Notes under the pieces: model-generated
What the model was told of the DNA's origin: nothing
Seen by the model: only the letters and a program-made list of their open reading frames with translations
Database searches by the model: none
Program-made: the position numbers and the translations under genes
DNA from: RYN-428 sp035551995
GTDB taxonomy: Bacteria > Planctomycetota > Phycisphaerae > Tepidisphaerales > Tepidisphaeraceae
Length of the DNA: 64,000 nucleotides
Direction of reading: 5' to 3'
Assembly (NCBI GenBank): GCA_035551995.1
Contig: DASZME010000061.1
Span: 1-64,000, forward strand
Part shown: positions 17,544-26,575 of the stretch, one piece after another
Layout of the letters: every line of letters begins with the position of its first letter
How positions within the stretch are numbered: position 1 is the first letter of the stretch

Positions 17544-18494
17544 ATGTTGAATACCACTGCCGCCTCTGAAGCGAAGTTCACGTCATCGCCAGAACGGCTC
17601 TCATTGTCCGTCAAGCTGAGAATTTTTGCCGGCGACATCAAGATCGCCCATACCGTTTTCGCGTTGCCGTTCGCGCTGCTCAGCACGTTCCTTGCCTCCA
17701 GGGAGACCGAGAGGACGGGTTTGCCCCGGCCGGGGAAGTTGCTGCTGATCGTCGTGTGCATGGCGACGGCGCGCACGGTAGCGATGGCCGCCAATCGATT
17801 GCTCGACGCGACGCTGGACGCGCGAAACCCGCGAACTGCTCGCCGGGCGATCCCGAGCGGGACGTTATCGCGGGCGTTTTACGCGGCGGCGACGTGTTTA
17901 TGCGTCGCCGGATTCATCGCCGCCACGGCTGGATTTTTGATCGCGTATCGAAATCCGTGGCCGCTGATTTTCTCCGTGCCGGTGTTGGCGTTCGTCAGCG
18001 CGTATCCGTTTTTGAAGCGATTCAGTCAGTTGTGCCATTATTATCTTGGCGCCGCTTTGGCGCTCGCCCCGGTCTGTGCGTGGATCGCCATTCGCGGCCG
18101 CCTGGACGCTCCGCCATTGTGGATGGCCGGCGCCGTCCTGTGCTGGACCGCCGGCTTTGACATCATCTACGCATGTCAGGATTACGCGAGCGATCTGGCG
18201 TGCGGCGTCTTTTCCGTACCCGCGAAATTCGGGATACCGGCTGCGTTATGGATCAGCCGCGCGACGCATCTGATATCCGCGGCGATGCTCGTCGCGCTTG
18301 GCTACTCCACCCGCCATTTTCATACGCTTTATTTCGTCGGCGTATGCCTCGCCATCGTTCTCTTGCTCGTCGAGCAGAGCCTGGTTCGGCCAACCAATCT
18401 CTCAAAGATCGGCTTGGCGTTCTTCACGGTCAATGGAATTATCAGCCTAATGCTCGGAACGCTTGGAATTCTGGATATCGTTCTGCATCAATGA
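17544..18494 (+). CDS. mqnP: UbiA-type prenyltransferase (MqnP)
   Basis: A 316-residue integral membrane prenyltransferase that should attach the isoprenoid chain to the naphthoate-type precursor of the futalosine pathway. The first Asp-rich motif is 'AANRLLDATLDARNPRT', the N-x3-D-x3-D pattern followed by N-x-R-T typical of MqnP and UbiA. The second is 'CQDYASDLACGVFSVP'. About eight to nine hydrophobic helices follow an N-terminal soluble stretch of about 30 residues. It lies 61 bp after ubiX. The neighbouring radical-SAM gene mqnE makes the MqnP assignment more likely than generic UbiA or a MenA/heme O synthase. Confidence 0.9.
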   Translation: MLNTTAASEAKFTSSPERLSLSVKLRIFAGDIKIAHTVFALPFALLSTFLASRETERTGLPRPGKLLLIVVCMATARTVAMAANRLLDATLDARNPRTARRAIPSGTLSRAFYAAATCLCVAGFIAATAGFLIAYRNPWPLIFSVPVLAFVSAYPFLKRFSQLCHYYLGAALALAPVCAWIAIRGRLDAPPLWMAGAVLCWTAGFDIIYACQDYASDLACGVFSVPAKFGIPAALWISRATHLISAAMLVALGYSTRHFHTLYFVGVCLAIVLLLVEQSLVRPTNLSKIGLAFFTVNGIISLMLGTLGILDIVLHQ

Positions 18495-18538
18495 ATTGCA
18501 TGGCGCCATTCTTGCCAAGTGACGGGCAGAGGTAATTT

Positions 18539-18835
18539 ATGCTGTCCGAAATATACTCCGAAACCTTTGAAGACCAAGCCACGCAACTTGCTTATGAACG
18601 GCGCGAACGTCAGGCGCATCGAGTGCCTCCCGCCCCGTCGCCGAAGGATATCGAGCAGGATAGTCGTCTGCGCGGGCTTGAACGCGAAAATCGTAAACTT
18701 CAGTGTTATCTCTCGGCGTTGGTCGAGATCATGCGAAATGCCGGAATGATCGGCGACGAGCAGATTCGAGCCATCGCCAACGGAGCGGAGTGGGCCAAAA
18801 AATCGCTTCCCGCCGCCGATCGTCATCACGCCTGA
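18539..18835 (+). CDS. Small coiled-coil protein of unknown function
   Basis: A 98-residue, charged, soluble protein with no recognised family. A central helix ('DSRLRGLERENRKLQCYLSA') has heptad-like spacing and probably forms a coiled coil. The remainder is Ala/Glu/Arg-rich. An AGAGG ribosome binding site lies 8 nt before the ATG, and the gene fits neatly in the 45-61 bp gaps between mqnP and mqnE, so it is likely real and co-transcribed. No function is proposed. Confidence 0.65.
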   Translation: MLSEIYSETFEDQATQLAYERRERQAHRVPPAPSPKDIEQDSRLRGLERENRKLQCYLSALVEIMRNAGMIGDEQIRAIANGAEWAKKSLPAADRHHA

Positions 18836-18857
18836 CTTTCAAAACCGGCGAAAGGCA

Positions 18858-18887
18858 TTGGAGCGCCGCGTCGTCGCCCTCTATAAT
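18858..18887 (+). promoter_or_regulatory. Promoter candidate for mqnE, leaderless
   Basis: TTGGAG (18858-18863) and a consensus TATAAT (18882-18887) are separated by 18 bp. The predicted start is 2 nt before the ATG at 18896, and no Shine-Dalgarno sequence is present. Confidence 0.5.
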
Positions 18888-18895
18888 CGCTCGAC

Positions 18896-20080
18896 ATGCT
18901 TACCGCCGACTCCGTTGATGTAATCGATCGATCCCTGCTTCCGATCCGAACCAAGATTTTGGCGGGCGAGGTGTTATCGTTCGACGATGGAGTGGCGCTC
19001 TATCGCAGCCGTGATATCCATGGCGTCGGAAACCTCGCTAACTTTGTCCGCGAATCCCTCCACGGCGACAAAACATATTACAACCGCAATCGCCATATCA
19101 ATTACACCAATGTCTGCGCGCTCTCCTGTAAATTTTGCTCCTTCTACCGTAAGCGCGGAGAAGAAGGCGCGTACGAAATGCCGGTGGAGCAGGTGATCGC
19201 GACCGCTCAAAAAGCGGCCGACGCCGGCGCGACCGAGGTGCATATTGTCGGCGGCCTGCACCCCTGGCTGAAGTTCGACTACTACATTGAGATGCTGAAC
19301 GGCGTGCGGTCGGCGTGTCCCGAACTGCACATCAAGGCGTTCACCGCCATCGAGATCATCCACTTGAGCCGGGTCAGTCGATTGAGCGTGCGCGAGGTCT
19401 TGATCGCGCTGCGCGAAGCCGGCCTCGGCAGTCTTCCCGGCGGCGGCGCCGAGATATTCGACGATCGCGTTCACGACGAAGTCTTCAAGGGGAAAGTCCG
19501 TGCCGATCGCTGGTTCGACGTTCATCGCACGGCCCATGGTCTGGGCATCCCGTCCAATGCCACGATGCTCTACGGCCACGTCGAGACGATTGAAGAGCGC
19601 GTCGGACATTTCGTCAAGCTGCGCGAGCTGCAAGCCGAATCATTGGCCGCGATGACCGACCGCACGAAAGCCGCGTTCAACTGCGTCATTCCATTGTCCT
19701 TCATTCCCGAACAAAGCGAGCTTGGCGACATCCCCGCCAACACTGGCCTGACCGATCTGAAAACCCTCGCCATCACGCGACTCATGGTTCAAAATATCGC
19801 CCACATCAAGGCGTTCTGGATCATGCAAGGCATCGGCCTCTCGCAGGTTGCCCTCAACTGGGGCTGTGACGATCTGGACGGAACGGTCGTTTGGTATGAC
19901 ATCACCAAAGGCCAGGGCCACGGCACGCACCAGGAACTTCACGTCCGCGACATTCGGCGATTAATCCGCGAAGCGGGACGAACCCCGGTCGAACGAGATA
20001 CGATTTACCGTCCCGTCGTTCGCGACGCGCAAACCGACCGGGTCCTCCACGACGACGCGATCGCGGCAATGCGAGCGTAA
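18896..20080 (+). CDS. mqnE: Aminodeoxyfutalosine synthase (radical SAM, MqnE)
   Basis: A 394-residue radical SAM enzyme that joins the MqnA product (3-[(1-carboxyvinyl)oxy]benzoate) to SAM-derived adenosyl radical to make aminofutalosine. The cluster-binding motif is C-x3-C-x2-C in 'NVCALSCKFCSFYRKRG' (about residues 76-92). It is followed by the family's 'EVHIVGGLHPWLKFDYYIEM' and 'LPGGGAEIFDDRVHDEV' segments. The C-terminal half contains 'KAFWIMQGIGLSQVALNWGC'. Length and motifs match MqnE rather than MqnC. Together with mqnP, the UbiX-like gene and menG it shows a menaquinone pathway through futalosine, not the classical MenFDHCEB route. It appears to have its own promoter. Confidence 0.95.
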   Translation: MLTADSVDVIDRSLLPIRTKILAGEVLSFDDGVALYRSRDIHGVGNLANFVRESLHGDKTYYNRNRHINYTNVCALSCKFCSFYRKRGEEGAYEMPVEQVIATAQKAADAGATEVHIVGGLHPWLKFDYYIEMLNGVRSACPELHIKAFTAIEIIHLSRVSRLSVREVLIALREAGLGSLPGGGAEIFDDRVHDEVFKGKVRADRWFDVHRTAHGLGIPSNATMLYGHVETIEERVGHFVKLRELQAESLAAMTDRTKAAFNCVIPLSFIPEQSELGDIPANTGLTDLKTLAITRLMVQNIAHIKAFWIMQGIGLSQVALNWGCDDLDGTVVWYDITKGQGHGTHQELHVRDIRRLIREAGRTPVERDTIYRPVVRDAQTDRVLHDDAIAAMRA

Positions 20081-20146
20081 AAATAGTCGTACGTGATCGT
20101 GCAGGGAATTTTTGTTAGCCCAGCCGTTATGCCTGAGTCTTTCGGC

Positions 20147-20172
20147 AAAAAAAAGCGAGACGGCCGTCGTGC
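20147..20172 (-). terminator. Candidate terminator of the aldo/keto reductase gene
   Basis: On the minus strand, a self-complementary GACGGCCGTC sequence followed by TCGC and eight T lies 17-42 bp after the stop of the aldo/keto reductase gene. The stem is short once a loop is allowed, so the call is tentative. Confidence 0.4.
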
Positions 20173-20188
20173 AAAATTGCCAGAGCCG

Positions 20189-21085
20189 CTAGTCGTCGTG
20201 CACCAAATCCGCGGCGGCGGCGTTGGAATTCAACTGCTCGACGCTTTTGCACCCGGGGATCACGCACGATACTGCGCGATCCTTCAGGCACCAGGCCAGC
20301 GCCCACTGGGCCATCTCCACGCCGGGCGGCACTTCGTTTTTGTGGATTTCTTCTACCTCGCGAAGCCGGGCTTCGGTTTTGGCATGATCGTGCGTCGAGC
20401 GGACGTCGCCGGCGGTGAACCTGGCGCCGGGCTTGTATTTTCCGCTGAGAAATCCGCTGGCCAACGGCACCCGCGCGAGCACGCCAAGATCCTGCCGGGC
20501 GCACGATTGCAGCAGGCCTTCCTCGGGTTTGCGATCGAGACGATTATAAACGACCTGCACCGCTTCGGCGCCTGTCTGCGTCGCGCGATCGACTTGAAAT
20601 AAATTGTCGTTGGGGCTGACCGATATGCCAAGATGGCGGACCTTTCCCGCTTTTAACTGCTTTTGCAACATTTCCCATAGACCCGGCGTCTGGAACATTT
20701 CGTTGTTGCCCGAATGAAACTGGTAGAGATCGATGTAGTCCGTTTGCAGCGCGCGCAGAGAATCTTCCAGTTGATTCAACACGTCGGCCGGCTCGTAATG
20801 CGTCGTGCGGTCCATGAACGTGTGATAGTGGTGGCCGAATTTGGTGGCGAGAATCCAGTGATCGCGATCGCGACTGACGGCGGCGCCGATCAGGCGCTCG
20901 GAAAGGTGATCGCCGTAACACTCCGCGGTGTCGATCAAGTTGATTCCGGTCCGGCGGCAGCGATCGATCAGCGCATCGACCTCCGGCTGCGAGAATTCTT
21001 TGCCCCACTCGCCCCCGAACTGCCACGCGCCCATGCCGATGACGGAGACTTTCAAATCGGTTTTTCCGAGTCTGCGATATTTCAT
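20189..21085 (-). CDS. Aldo/keto reductase
   Basis: A 298-residue NADPH-dependent oxidoreductase of the (beta/alpha)8 aldo/keto reductase family. It opens with 'MKYRRLGKTDLKVSVIGMGA', has the catalytic Asp/Tyr segment 'GINLIDTAECYGDHLSER' (about residues 52-69), a Lys in 'WILATKFGHHYH', and the His in 'YIDLYQFHSGNNE'. The C-terminal 'SCVIPGCKSVEQLNSNAAAA' binds the cofactor. The true substrate is unknown, and sugar or aldehyde reduction is typical. The ATG at 21085 replaces a longer frame to 21328 whose extension is not family-like. A TATACT box lies 6 nt upstream of the start. It diverges from the sugar ABC transporter, and a shared control region of 145 bp suggests a link to the imported sugar. 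Confidence 0.92.
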   Translation of the reverse strand: MKYRRLGKTDLKVSVIGMGAWQFGGEWGKEFSQPEVDALIDRCRRTGINLIDTAECYGDHLSERLIGAAVSRDRDHWILATKFGHHYHTFMDRTTHYEPADVLNQLEDSLRALQTDYIDLYQFHSGNNEMFQTPGLWEMLQKQLKAGKVRHLGISVSPNDNLFQVDRATQTGAEAVQVVYNRLDRKPEEGLLQSCARQDLGVLARVPLASGFLSGKYKPGARFTAGDVRSTHDHAKTEARLREVEEIHKNEVPPGVEMAQWALAWCLKDRAVSCVIPGCKSVEQLNSNAAAADLVHDD

Positions 21086-21091
21086 CCCGCG

Positions 21092-21097
21092 AGTATA
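21092..21097 (-). promoter_or_regulatory. -10 box of the aldo/keto reductase gene
   Basis: TATACT on the minus strand ends 6 nt before the ATG, so transcription would begin at the start codon itself. No Shine-Dalgarno sequence or clear -35 box is seen. Confidence 0.35.
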
Positions 21098-21230
21098 GAG
21101 TGCGCGTCGAAAAAAGCGGACGGCGAAATCGAGGCAAATGCCGGCGAATTGGTGACAGCGCTCGCTTCGGTTAAAGTCAACGTCGGCGAGGATACGAGTG
21201 GGCCTTTCGATTTCACGAGCGGAGAACGTC

Positions 21231-22181
21231 ATGCGAAAAATAATGGCGATGATTGCCCTGGGCGCCGCCCTGTATGTCGGCGCGTGCGACAAGAGACCAC
21301 AGAAACTGCAGGTCGCCGTCATTCCCAAGGGTACGACTCACGTTTATTGGAAATCCGTCGAAGCCGGCGCAGAACAGGCCGGAAAGGAACTGGGCATCGA
21401 AATCATCTGGAAAGGCCCGCTAAAGGAAAATGACCGAAGCCAGCAGATCGCGATCGTCGAACAGTTCGTGGCCGACCGGGTCGGAGCGATTGTGTTGGCG
21501 CCGCTGGACGACAGCGCGCTGGTGACGCCGGTCCAGGAGGCGGCCGGGGCGAAAATTCCGGTGGTGATCATCGACTCGGCTCTCAAAGGCGAAGCTGGGA
21601 AAGATTTCGTCAGTTACATCGCCACCGACAACGAAAAAGGCGGCGAGCTGGCCGGCGAAAAACTCGTAAGCCTGCTCGGCGGAAAAGGAAAAGTCGTCCT
21701 GCTGCGCTATCAGGAAGGGTCGGCCAGCACGACCGAGCGCGAAGCGGGGTTTCTCGGCGTTATCCGAAAAAATCCAGGCATGAGCGTTCTGGTCGAAAAC
21801 CGCTTCGGCGGCGCCACCGCCAACGAATCGCAGAAGGAAGCGATGAACATGCTCGATCAACTCAAGGCGGCCGACGGGGTCTTTTGCCCCAACGAATCGA
21901 GCACGTTCGGCATGTTGCTGGCGCTGCGCCAGGCGGGACTGGCCGGCAAGATTAAGTTCGTCGGCTTTGACGTCACGCCGCAATTGATCGACGCCCTCAA
22001 AGGCGGCGACATCGACGCGTTGGTCGCGCAGGATCCGGTGAAGATGGGCTACCAAGGCGTCAAAACCGCCGTCGCCGCGGCGCGAGGCCAATCGGTCAAC
22101 AGGCACATCGATACCGGCGTACGCATCATCGGCAAGCCTGATCTTTCCGATCCGGTGATTCAGAAATTGATCGGGCAATGA
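21231..22181 (+). CDS. Sugar ABC transporter substrate-binding lipoprotein (RbsB-like)
   Basis: A 316-residue periplasmic binding protein of the pentose/hexose (PBP1, RbsB) type that captures a sugar for the transporter encoded by the next two genes. The N-terminus is a lipoprotein signal: Arg/Lys, a hydrophobic core, then 'LYVGAC', with Cys as lipidation site. The mature part has 'GTTHVYWKSVEAGAEQAGKE' (sugar-facing Trp), 'GAIVLAPLDDSALVTPVQEA' and 'DGVFCPNESSTFGMLLALRQ'. The ATG at 21231 was chosen because the signal peptide begins there. The stop overlaps the ATPase gene start (ATGATAA). The sugar is unknown. Confidence 0.9.
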   Translation: MRKIMAMIALGAALYVGACDKRPQKLQVAVIPKGTTHVYWKSVEAGAEQAGKELGIEIIWKGPLKENDRSQQIAIVEQFVADRVGAIVLAPLDDSALVTPVQEAAGAKIPVVIIDSALKGEAGKDFVSYIATDNEKGGELAGEKLVSLLGGKGKVVLLRYQEGSASTTEREAGFLGVIRKNPGMSVLVENRFGGATANESQKEAMNMLDQLKAADGVFCPNESSTFGMLLALRQAGLAGKIKFVGFDVTPQLIDALKGGDIDALVAQDPVKMGYQGVKTAVAAARGQSVNRHIDTGVRIIGKPDLSDPVIQKLIGQ

Positions 22182-23779
22182 TAAGCCGCCGCGCCTTGCG
22201 TTCCCTCGCCCGGCGTGCCGACGACGGATCAAATAGATCAGCCTTTACTATGCAAGATTCTCCGCCCGCGATTTTCCCGGCGCACCGCGACGCGATATTT
22301 AATCCGCGGCTGCGCATGGTCGGCGTCGGCAAATCGTTCGGCGCCACCGTCGCCCTCGGCGGCGTCGATCTGCATGTCAACGCCGGCGAAGTCCTGGCGC
22401 TGGTGGGTGAAAACGGCGCCGGGAAAAGCACGCTCATGAAGATCCTGTCCGGCGCCCACCATGCCGACCAAGGGTCGATGCAGCTCGATGGCCGCCCCTA
22501 CGCTCCTCGAACGCCGCTCGACGCCCGGCGCCTTGGCGTCGCGATGATCTATCAGGAGCTCTCGCTGGCGCCGCATTTGACGGTCGCCGAAAATATCATG
22601 CTGGGGATGGAGCCTTGCCGCGGCCCGTTTGTGAACGCCGCCCAGATGCGCCGAAAGGCGGCGGAAGGACTGGCGGCGGTCGGACGCGCGGATATGAGTT
22701 TGCATATTCCCGTCGGCGCCCTCTCCATCGCCGAACGGCAGCTTGTCGAAGTCGCGCGGGCGGTGGCGATCGGCTGCCGGGTGCTGGTGCTCGATGAACC
22801 GACCAGCAGCCTGACCCGCCACGACGTTGACCTTTTGTTCAAGCTGATCCGCCGGCTTAAGTCGCAGGGGATGTCGATCATTTACATCTCGCACTTTCTG
22901 GAGGAAGTGCGGGCGGTGGCCGATCGCTTCACGGTCTTGCGCGACGGCGCCAGCGTGGGCGGCGGGATGACGGCGGATGTTTCCGAAAGCAGAATCATCG
23001 CGATGATGGTCGGCCGCGACGTTCACGAACTGTATCCGCGTTCGCCGCGGAAACCGGGCGCGGCGGCGTTGGAAATCGATCGTCTCTCCGGCGCCCGCGG
23101 CCCGCGATCGGCGACCTTATCCCTGCGGCGCGGCGAGGTGCTCGGCATCGCCGGCCTGATGGGCGCGGGACGAACCGAATTGCTCCGAACGATCTTCGGC
23201 CTCGAGCCCGTGCGGGCCGGCGTGATCCGCGTCGCGTCATACGCCGGACCCGCTTCGCCGGCGAGGCGCCTGGCTCAAGGCGTGGGGATGGTGAGCGAGG
23301 ACCGCAAGACCGAAGGCCTCGCGCTGTCACTGAGCGTCGCGGAAAACCTGGCGTTGTCGAAGCTGCCGCCGATCCCGTCGCCGCGGAATTTGGACGCCGT
23401 CGCGCTTCCTTGGATCGATCGGCTTAGCATTCGCCTTCACTCCTCCCGCCAGCCGGTCGGCGACCTGTCCGGCGGCAATCAGCAAAAAGTCGCCATCGCG
23501 CGGCTGCTTCATCACGACGTGGACGTGCTTCTGCTGGATGAGCCGACGCGCGGCGTCGATGTCGGATCGAAGGCGCTGATCTATCGCGTGATCGACGAAC
23601 TCGCGTGCAAGGGAAAAGCGGTGCTGCTCGTCGGCAGTTACTTGCCCGAATTGCTTGGCGTATGCGATCGGATCGCGGTGATGTGCCGGGGCGTGCTCGG
23701 CGCCGCGCGCGCCGTCGAAGACTGCGATGAGCACGGGATCATGGCCGAGGCGATCGGATCGAACGTTGCCGACGGATGA
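22178..23779 (+). CDS. Sugar ABC transporter ATPase (RbsA-like, two nucleotide-binding domains)
   Basis: A 533-residue fused double ATPase that powers sugar import. The first domain has an intact Walker A ('ALVGENGAGKSTLMKILSGA', about residues 74-93), an atypical signature 'ALSIAERQLVEVARA' and Walker B 'VLVLDEPTSSL'. The second has the usual degenerate Walker A ('GLMGAGRTEL'), a canonical signature 'DLSGGNQQKVAIA' and Walker B 'VLLLDEPTRGVD'. This asymmetry is normal in RbsA/MglA. The start at 22178 overlaps the binding-protein gene by 4 bp, and an ATG at 22250 is also possible since the first 24 residues are not conserved-looking. It is the second gene of a three-gene operon. Confidence 0.93.
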   Translation: MISRRALRSLARRADDGSNRSAFTMQDSPPAIFPAHRDAIFNPRLRMVGVGKSFGATVALGGVDLHVNAGEVLALVGENGAGKSTLMKILSGAHHADQGSMQLDGRPYAPRTPLDARRLGVAMIYQELSLAPHLTVAENIMLGMEPCRGPFVNAAQMRRKAAEGLAAVGRADMSLHIPVGALSIAERQLVEVARAVAIGCRVLVLDEPTSSLTRHDVDLLFKLIRRLKSQGMSIIYISHFLEEVRAVADRFTVLRDGASVGGGMTADVSESRIIAMMVGRDVHELYPRSPRKPGAAALEIDRLSGARGPRSATLSLRRGEVLGIAGLMGAGRTELLRTIFGLEPVRAGVIRVASYAGPASPARRLAQGVGMVSEDRKTEGLALSLSVAENLALSKLPPIPSPRNLDAVALPWIDRLSIRLHSSRQPVGDLSGGNQQKVAIARLLHHDVDVLLLDEPTRGVDVGSKALIYRVIDELACKGKAVLLVGSYLPELLGVCDRIAVMCRGVLGAARAVEDCDEHGIMAEAIGSNVADG

Positions 23780-23792
23780 GAGCCGAATCGAT

Positions 23793-24800
23793 ATGACGCG
23801 TATGATATCCACTGATCGATCCGCCGTCGCCCGTGAGACCCGATTGGCGTTTCTCTCGCGCGTCGGCCCGATTTTGGGCTTGATGGGCATCGTCCTCTTT
23901 TTCTCGATTCGTTCGCCGCGCACGTTCGCCACGCTGGGCAACGCGCAGATCATCCTCATGCAAACCGCCGTCGTCGCGACCGCGGCGCTGGGAATGACGA
24001 TCGTCATTATTTCCGGCGGCATCGATCTGTCGGTCGGATCGCTCATCGCCTTGACGTCGGTCGTCACCGCCCTGGCCCTTCGCGCCGGTTGGCCGCCCGT
24101 GCTGGCGGCGTTGGCCGCCGTAATGACCGGCGGCGCCGCGGGGTTGATCACGGGTCTGATCATCACCCAACTGCGGCTCATGCCATTCATCGTGACGCTT
24201 GGAATGCTCGCCGCGCTGCGCGGATTCACCGAACATATCGGCGAAGAAAAAACCGTGCTCGCCCCCGCCACCTGGCTCAATAAACTCATCCGCATTCTCG
24301 GCCCCGACCGGCAGTGGATGATCTTCTCGCCGGGCGTGTGGATCACGATCGCGCTGGCGATCCTCGTCGCCGTCGGCCTGCGCTATACCCGCTTCGGCCG
24401 CCATGTCTTCGCCATCGGCTCCAGCGAACAAACCGCCCGCCTCTGCGGCATCCCCGTCAATCGCGCCAAGACGCTGGTATACTGCCTCGGCGGAATATTC
24501 GCCGGCCTTGCCGGTGTGTTGCAATTTTCATCGCTCACCGTCGGCGACACCACGACCGCCAACGGCATGGAACTGGACGTCATCGCCGCCGTCGTCATCG
24601 GCGGCGCAAGCCTCGGCGGCGGCCAAGGCTCGGTCTTCGGCGCCCTGGTCGGCGCGTTGATTATGGAGGTGGTCGCCAACGGAAGCTCAAAGCTCGCCTG
24701 GGGAAATCCGGTGCAAAAAATGGTGACCGGCGGAATCATCGTGCTGGCCGTTGCGCTCGACCGAATCCAACACCGCAGAGGGTCGAGCGGAAATGCCTGA
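23793..24800 (+). CDS. Sugar ABC transporter permease (RbsC-like)
   Basis: A 335-residue inner membrane permease with about 8-10 helices. The family hallmark 'IISGGIDLSVGSLIALTSVV' is near residue 72. 'ALGMTIVIISGG' precedes it, and 'NGMELDVIAAVVIGGASLGG' carries the coupling-type Gly-rich loop near the C-terminus. It forms the channel through which the sugar bound by the upstream lipoprotein passes. The ATG at 23793, 13 bp after the ATPase stop, was preferred to an in-frame start at 23727 that lies inside the ATPase gene. Confidence 0.92.
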   Translation: MTRMISTDRSAVARETRLAFLSRVGPILGLMGIVLFFSIRSPRTFATLGNAQIILMQTAVVATAALGMTIVIISGGIDLSVGSLIALTSVVTALALRAGWPPVLAALAAVMTGGAAGLITGLIITQLRLMPFIVTLGMLAALRGFTEHIGEEKTVLAPATWLNKLIRILGPDRQWMIFSPGVWITIALAILVAVGLRYTRFGRHVFAIGSSEQTARLCGIPVNRAKTLVYCLGGIFAGLAGVLQFSSLTVGDTTTANGMELDVIAAVVIGGASLGGGQGSVFGALVGALIMEVVANGSSKLAWGNPVQKMVTGGIIVLAVALDRIQHRRGSSGNA

Positions 24801-24841
24801 ATCGTCGGCGGCGCCTGACCGCGATCGGATTTCATGCGTAT

Positions 24842-26296
24842 CTACTGTTTCGGAAACGGAACGATCAGCGGATCCTCGTCTTTTAACTCCGTCCGCAATC
24901 GCGACAGCTCCGATTTCATCTGCCGGACGATCGGTGCATATCCGGGATCATCGTAAACGCTCATCAACTCATGCGGGTCTTTTCGCAAATCGAATAGCTC
25001 CCATTCGTTCTTGCCGTAAAAATTGATCAGCTTATACCGTTCGGTTCTTACGCCGATGTGCGGCTGAACATGGTGTGGCTGGGGGTATTCATAGTAGTGA
25101 TAATAAAAGGCCGTGCGCCAACCGGCCGGCGCGACGCCGTCGAACAACGGAACAAGGCTATGTCCCTGCATATCGGCCGGAACGGGGGCGCCGGCCGCGT
25201 CGAGGAGGGTTTCGGCGAAATCCAAGTTTGACACGATCGCGTCACTGACAACCCCCGCCTTCACGCGCCCCGGCCAGCGAATGAGCAGTGGAATGTGCAG
25301 CGATTCTTCGTACATGAAGCGTTTATCGAACCAGCCGTGATCGCCGAGGAAAAAGCCGTTGTCGGAGGTGTAGATGACGATCGTGTTTTTGGCCAGCCCG
25401 CTTTGCTCAAGATAGTCGAGCACCCGGCCCACGTTATCGTCGAGAGAGGCGATGACGCGCAGATAATCCTTGATGAATCGCTCGTACTTCCACTTTTTCA
25501 GCGCTTGGCCGACCAGACCGGCGGGAGGGTCGGCCTTCAAATCCTGGCGATTCAGATATTTGTCGATCTGCATCTCCTGCTCGTGGGCGGCGGAGGTGCG
25601 ATGACTGTAGTCGTCGTCGAACGTGAACGGCGTCGGTATCTCAACGTCGTCGTACAAATGCGCGTGCTTTTCATCCGGCTCCCAGCTCCGGTGCGGCGCC
25701 TTGTGGTGATAGAGAAGACAGAACGGTTTGCCGGCGTCGTGGTGCTTGAGGAAGTCGATCGCCTTGTCCGTGATGATATCGGTGACGTAACCTTTTTCGA
25801 CCGAGGTCTTGCCCATCGTGATGAATTGCGGATCGTGATATCGCCCCTGTCCCGGAAGGATGCTCCAGTAATCGAAGCCGGTCGGATCGCTGTTGAGATG
25901 CCATTTGCCGACGATGGCGGTTTGGTAGCCGGCTTTCTGGAGAAGCTTGGGGAAGGTTTGTTGCGAGCCGTCGAAGGTGGCCTTGGGGCCGTTGTCACGA
26001 AAGCCGTTGAGGTGGTTGTACTTTCCCGTCAGCAGCACGGCCCGGCTTGGGCCGCAGAGGGAATCGGTGCAAAAGCAGTTCGTGAAGCGCATGCCCGCCG
26101 AGGCGATGCGATCGAGATTCGGAGTTCGGTTGATCGTGCTGCCGTCGCAACTGAGGGCATGGGCGGCATGATCGTCGGACATGATGTAAAGAATGTTAGG
26201 GCGCTGCGGGGCCGTGTCCGGCGTTAGACCGGCGTCGGCAAACGCCGACGATGTTAACAATACGACCGTGACAAATAACGGCGTGGCAAATTTCAT
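24842..26296 (-). CDS. Secreted sulfatase (arylsulfatase family)
   Basis: A 484-residue alkaline-phosphatase-fold sulfatase that should hydrolyse sulfate esters, probably on polysaccharides. A cleavable signal peptide is seen ('FVTVVLLTSSAFADA'). The metal site begins at 'ILYIMSDDHAAHALSC' (paired Asp). The sulfatase signature is 'SLCGPSRAVLLTGKY', with Cys as the residue converted to formylglycine. Later metal ligands fall in 'IVIYTSDNGFFLGDHGW'. The start at 26296 is supported by a GGAGG ribosome binding site 7 nt upstream. The maturation enzyme is not in the window. It is convergent with the sugar transporter operon (41-bp gap), and a role in scavenging sulfated sugars for that transporter is possible but only inferred. 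Confidence 0.94.
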   Translation of the reverse strand: MKFATPLFVTVVLLTSSAFADAGLTPDTAPQRPNILYIMSDDHAAHALSCDGSTINRTPNLDRIASAGMRFTNCFCTDSLCGPSRAVLLTGKYNHLNGFRDNGPKATFDGSQQTFPKLLQKAGYQTAIVGKWHLNSDPTGFDYWSILPGQGRYHDPQFITMGKTSVEKGYVTDIITDKAIDFLKHHDAGKPFCLLYHHKAPHRSWEPDEKHAHLYDDVEIPTPFTFDDDYSHRTSAAHEQEMQIDKYLNRQDLKADPPAGLVGQALKKWKYERFIKDYLRVIASLDDNVGRVLDYLEQSGLAKNTIVIYTSDNGFFLGDHGWFDKRFMYEESLHIPLLIRWPGRVKAGVVSDAIVSNLDFAETLLDAAGAPVPADMQGHSLVPLFDGVAPAGWRTAFYYHYYEYPQPHHVQPHIGVRTERYKLINFYGKNEWELFDLRKDPHELMSVYDDPGYAPIVRQMKSELSRLRTELKDEDPLIVPFPKQ

Positions 26297-26575
26297 CTGT
26301 ATCCTCCGGAAGCGGATTAACATGACGGGGCGGCCCGTCCCGGTTCTTCGTTCACTGATTTATCCGCGAACTCCGTTCTTAAGGATGCCATGACGTTCGC
26401 GTTTACTCAAATGATGTCAGCGACAGTTTCTCGCCAATTTCCGATTCAGTGCGTTCATTCGCTGGACTCTTACGCGTCAACCGGGTATTCCAATTGAGTG
26501 ACGACGACGCGTACGGGGTCCAATCCGCGATTAATCGATCATTGACATTGCCCCGGCAATTCAGGAGTTGATCGC

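Noticed and set aside
21086..21328. N-terminal extension of the aldo/keto reductase frame
   Set aside because: The extension overlaps the start of the divergent lipoprotein gene and is not family-like. The conserved 'MKYRRLGKTDL' start is at 21085.
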